From positions 1-48,017 of the forward strand of contig NZ_JASCIQ010000056.1 of the NCBI RefSeq assembly GCF_029968035.1: a DNA stretch of 48,017 nt, read 5' to 3'. Below the pieces are notes generated by a model. That model saw nothing but the letters and a program-made list of their open reading frames with translations. It searched no databases and had not been told where the DNA came from. This DNA is from Streptomyces cavernicola (GTDB lineage: Bacteria; Actinomycetota; Actinomycetes; Streptomycetales; Streptomycetaceae). Position numbers and translations under genes: made by a program. Below are positions 47,717 through 48,017 of the stretch, in pieces. Numbering within the stretch: position 1 is the first letter of the stretch; every line of letters starts with the position of its first letter.

Positions 47717-48017
47717 TCAGGCGGGCAGCGGCATCAGGGCCAGCGGGGCGGAGGTCGGCTGTGCGGAGCCGCCAGCCGGCTCGACGGTGATGCCCATGCC
47801 GGACGCACCGCCCACCGCACCGCTCATCAGCACCGTCTGCCCGCTGCGGCCAGGCTCCATCAGCCCCGCGGAGCGCATCTTCCCGCCGTCGTCGAACCAC
47901 AGCTGGTACGTCTTGCCCTCGGGCGGCGGGGCCATCCCGGAGACCACGAACACGGCCCGATCCTGGCGCTTGGAGACGACGACCGTGCCGGTCGCTCCGT
48001 CGCCCAGCTTCACCGTC
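47717..48017 (-). CDS. RskA-like anti-sigma factor, C-terminal part (runs off the window)
   Basis: The C-terminal 99 or so residues of an anti-sigma-K factor; the frame stays open through the right edge. TGTVVVSKRQDRAVFVVSGMAPPPEGKTYQLWF, SAGLM and GITVEPAGGSAQPTSAPLALMPLPA (landmarks TYQLWF and VEPAGGS) are typical of the extracytoplasmic RskA C-terminal domain. The cytoplasmic sigma-binding part and membrane helix lie outside, and an ECF sigma gene is expected upstream of it further right. It is convergent with the lipid operon, whereas in M. tuberculosis all these genes run in one direction. Confidence 0.9.
   Translation of the reverse strand, partial: TVKLGDGATGTVVVSKRQDRAVFVVSGMAPPPEGKTYQLWFDDGGKMRSAGLMEPGRSGQTVLMSGAVGGASGMGITVEPAGGSAQPTSAPLALMPLPA

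Noticed and set aside
1..48017. CRISPR arrays, tRNA/rRNA genes, riboswitches, insertion sequences and prophage genes
   Set aside because: None could be recognised on either strand; the only repeats seen are the fasciclin copies, small operators and hairpins.

Overview
This is a very GC-rich window (coding on both strands, strong G/C third-position bias, many GTG starts and ATGA/GTGA stop-start overlaps) with typical actinobacterial content: Tat-type secreted hydrolases, DksA/TraR-like zinc-finger proteins, an Rv1733c-type membrane protein and an RskA-type anti-sigma factor. Together these point to a soil actinobacterium, most probably Streptomyces. No tRNA, rRNA, CRISPR array, transposase or phage gene was recognised. 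About 42 protein genes are called; nearly all sit in compact operons separated by recognisable hairpin terminators.

Layout. (1) 96-4202: a sialic-acid-type catabolic set, nanA-like lyase, nanK-like ROK kinase and nanE epimerase, facing a secreted SGNH esterase that carries an N-terminal sialidase-lectin-like domain. (2) 4467-15052: a divergent catabolic cluster. Minus strand: two AA_synth-family proteins, alpha/beta hydrolase, aldehyde dehydrogenase, 4-OT-type tautomerase and luciferase-like monooxygenase. Plus strand: BCCT betaine-type transporter, SnoaL-like protein, flavin reductase and GntR regulator, followed by an NCS1 permease and an isochorismatase-family hydrolase. The enzyme set matches the known logic of trigonelline ring cleavage, so a quaternary N-heterocycle betaine is the best substrate guess. 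(3) 15140-19273: a NarL-type two-component system, two DksA/TraR-like zinc-finger proteins, a short MreB-like actin homologue and an Rv1733c-like membrane protein. (4) 19556-22687: a secreted GH35 beta-galactosidase with a DasR-type (dre-like) palindrome in its promoter. (5) 22793-28496: L-lactate use, lutCBA, lldP and an FCD regulator, with three copies of one operator palindrome. (6) 28624-38623: catabolism of kynurenine/3-hydroxyanthranilate by meta-cleavage: ACMSD, 3-hydroxyanthranilate dioxygenase, aminomuconate deaminase, oxalocrotonate decarboxylase, hydratase, semialdehyde dehydrogenase and a LysR regulator, with a divergent APC permease, metallo-beta-lactamase-fold protein and kynureninase. 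(7) 38688-48017: a locus closely parallel to the Mycobacterium tuberculosis SigK regulon: a secreted and a lipoprotein fasciclin pair (MPT70/MPT83-like), a YedY-like molybdoenzyme, then FAD oxidoreductase, DUF1365, two cyclopropane-fatty-acid-synthase-like methyltransferases, DUF1295, and the C-terminal part of an RskA-like anti-sigma factor that runs off the window.

The strongest new observation is a shared promoter motif, ATCCGCC-N13-CGRATTACC with exactly the same spacing, in front of both fasciclin genes and the lipid operon. It is the probable recognition sequence of the ECF sigma factor expected just beyond the right edge. The second is the trigonelline-like betaine cluster with its BCCT transporter and repeated TTGCATGCCA-type palindromes. 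All functions are inferred from motifs and gene order by eye; no database search was run.
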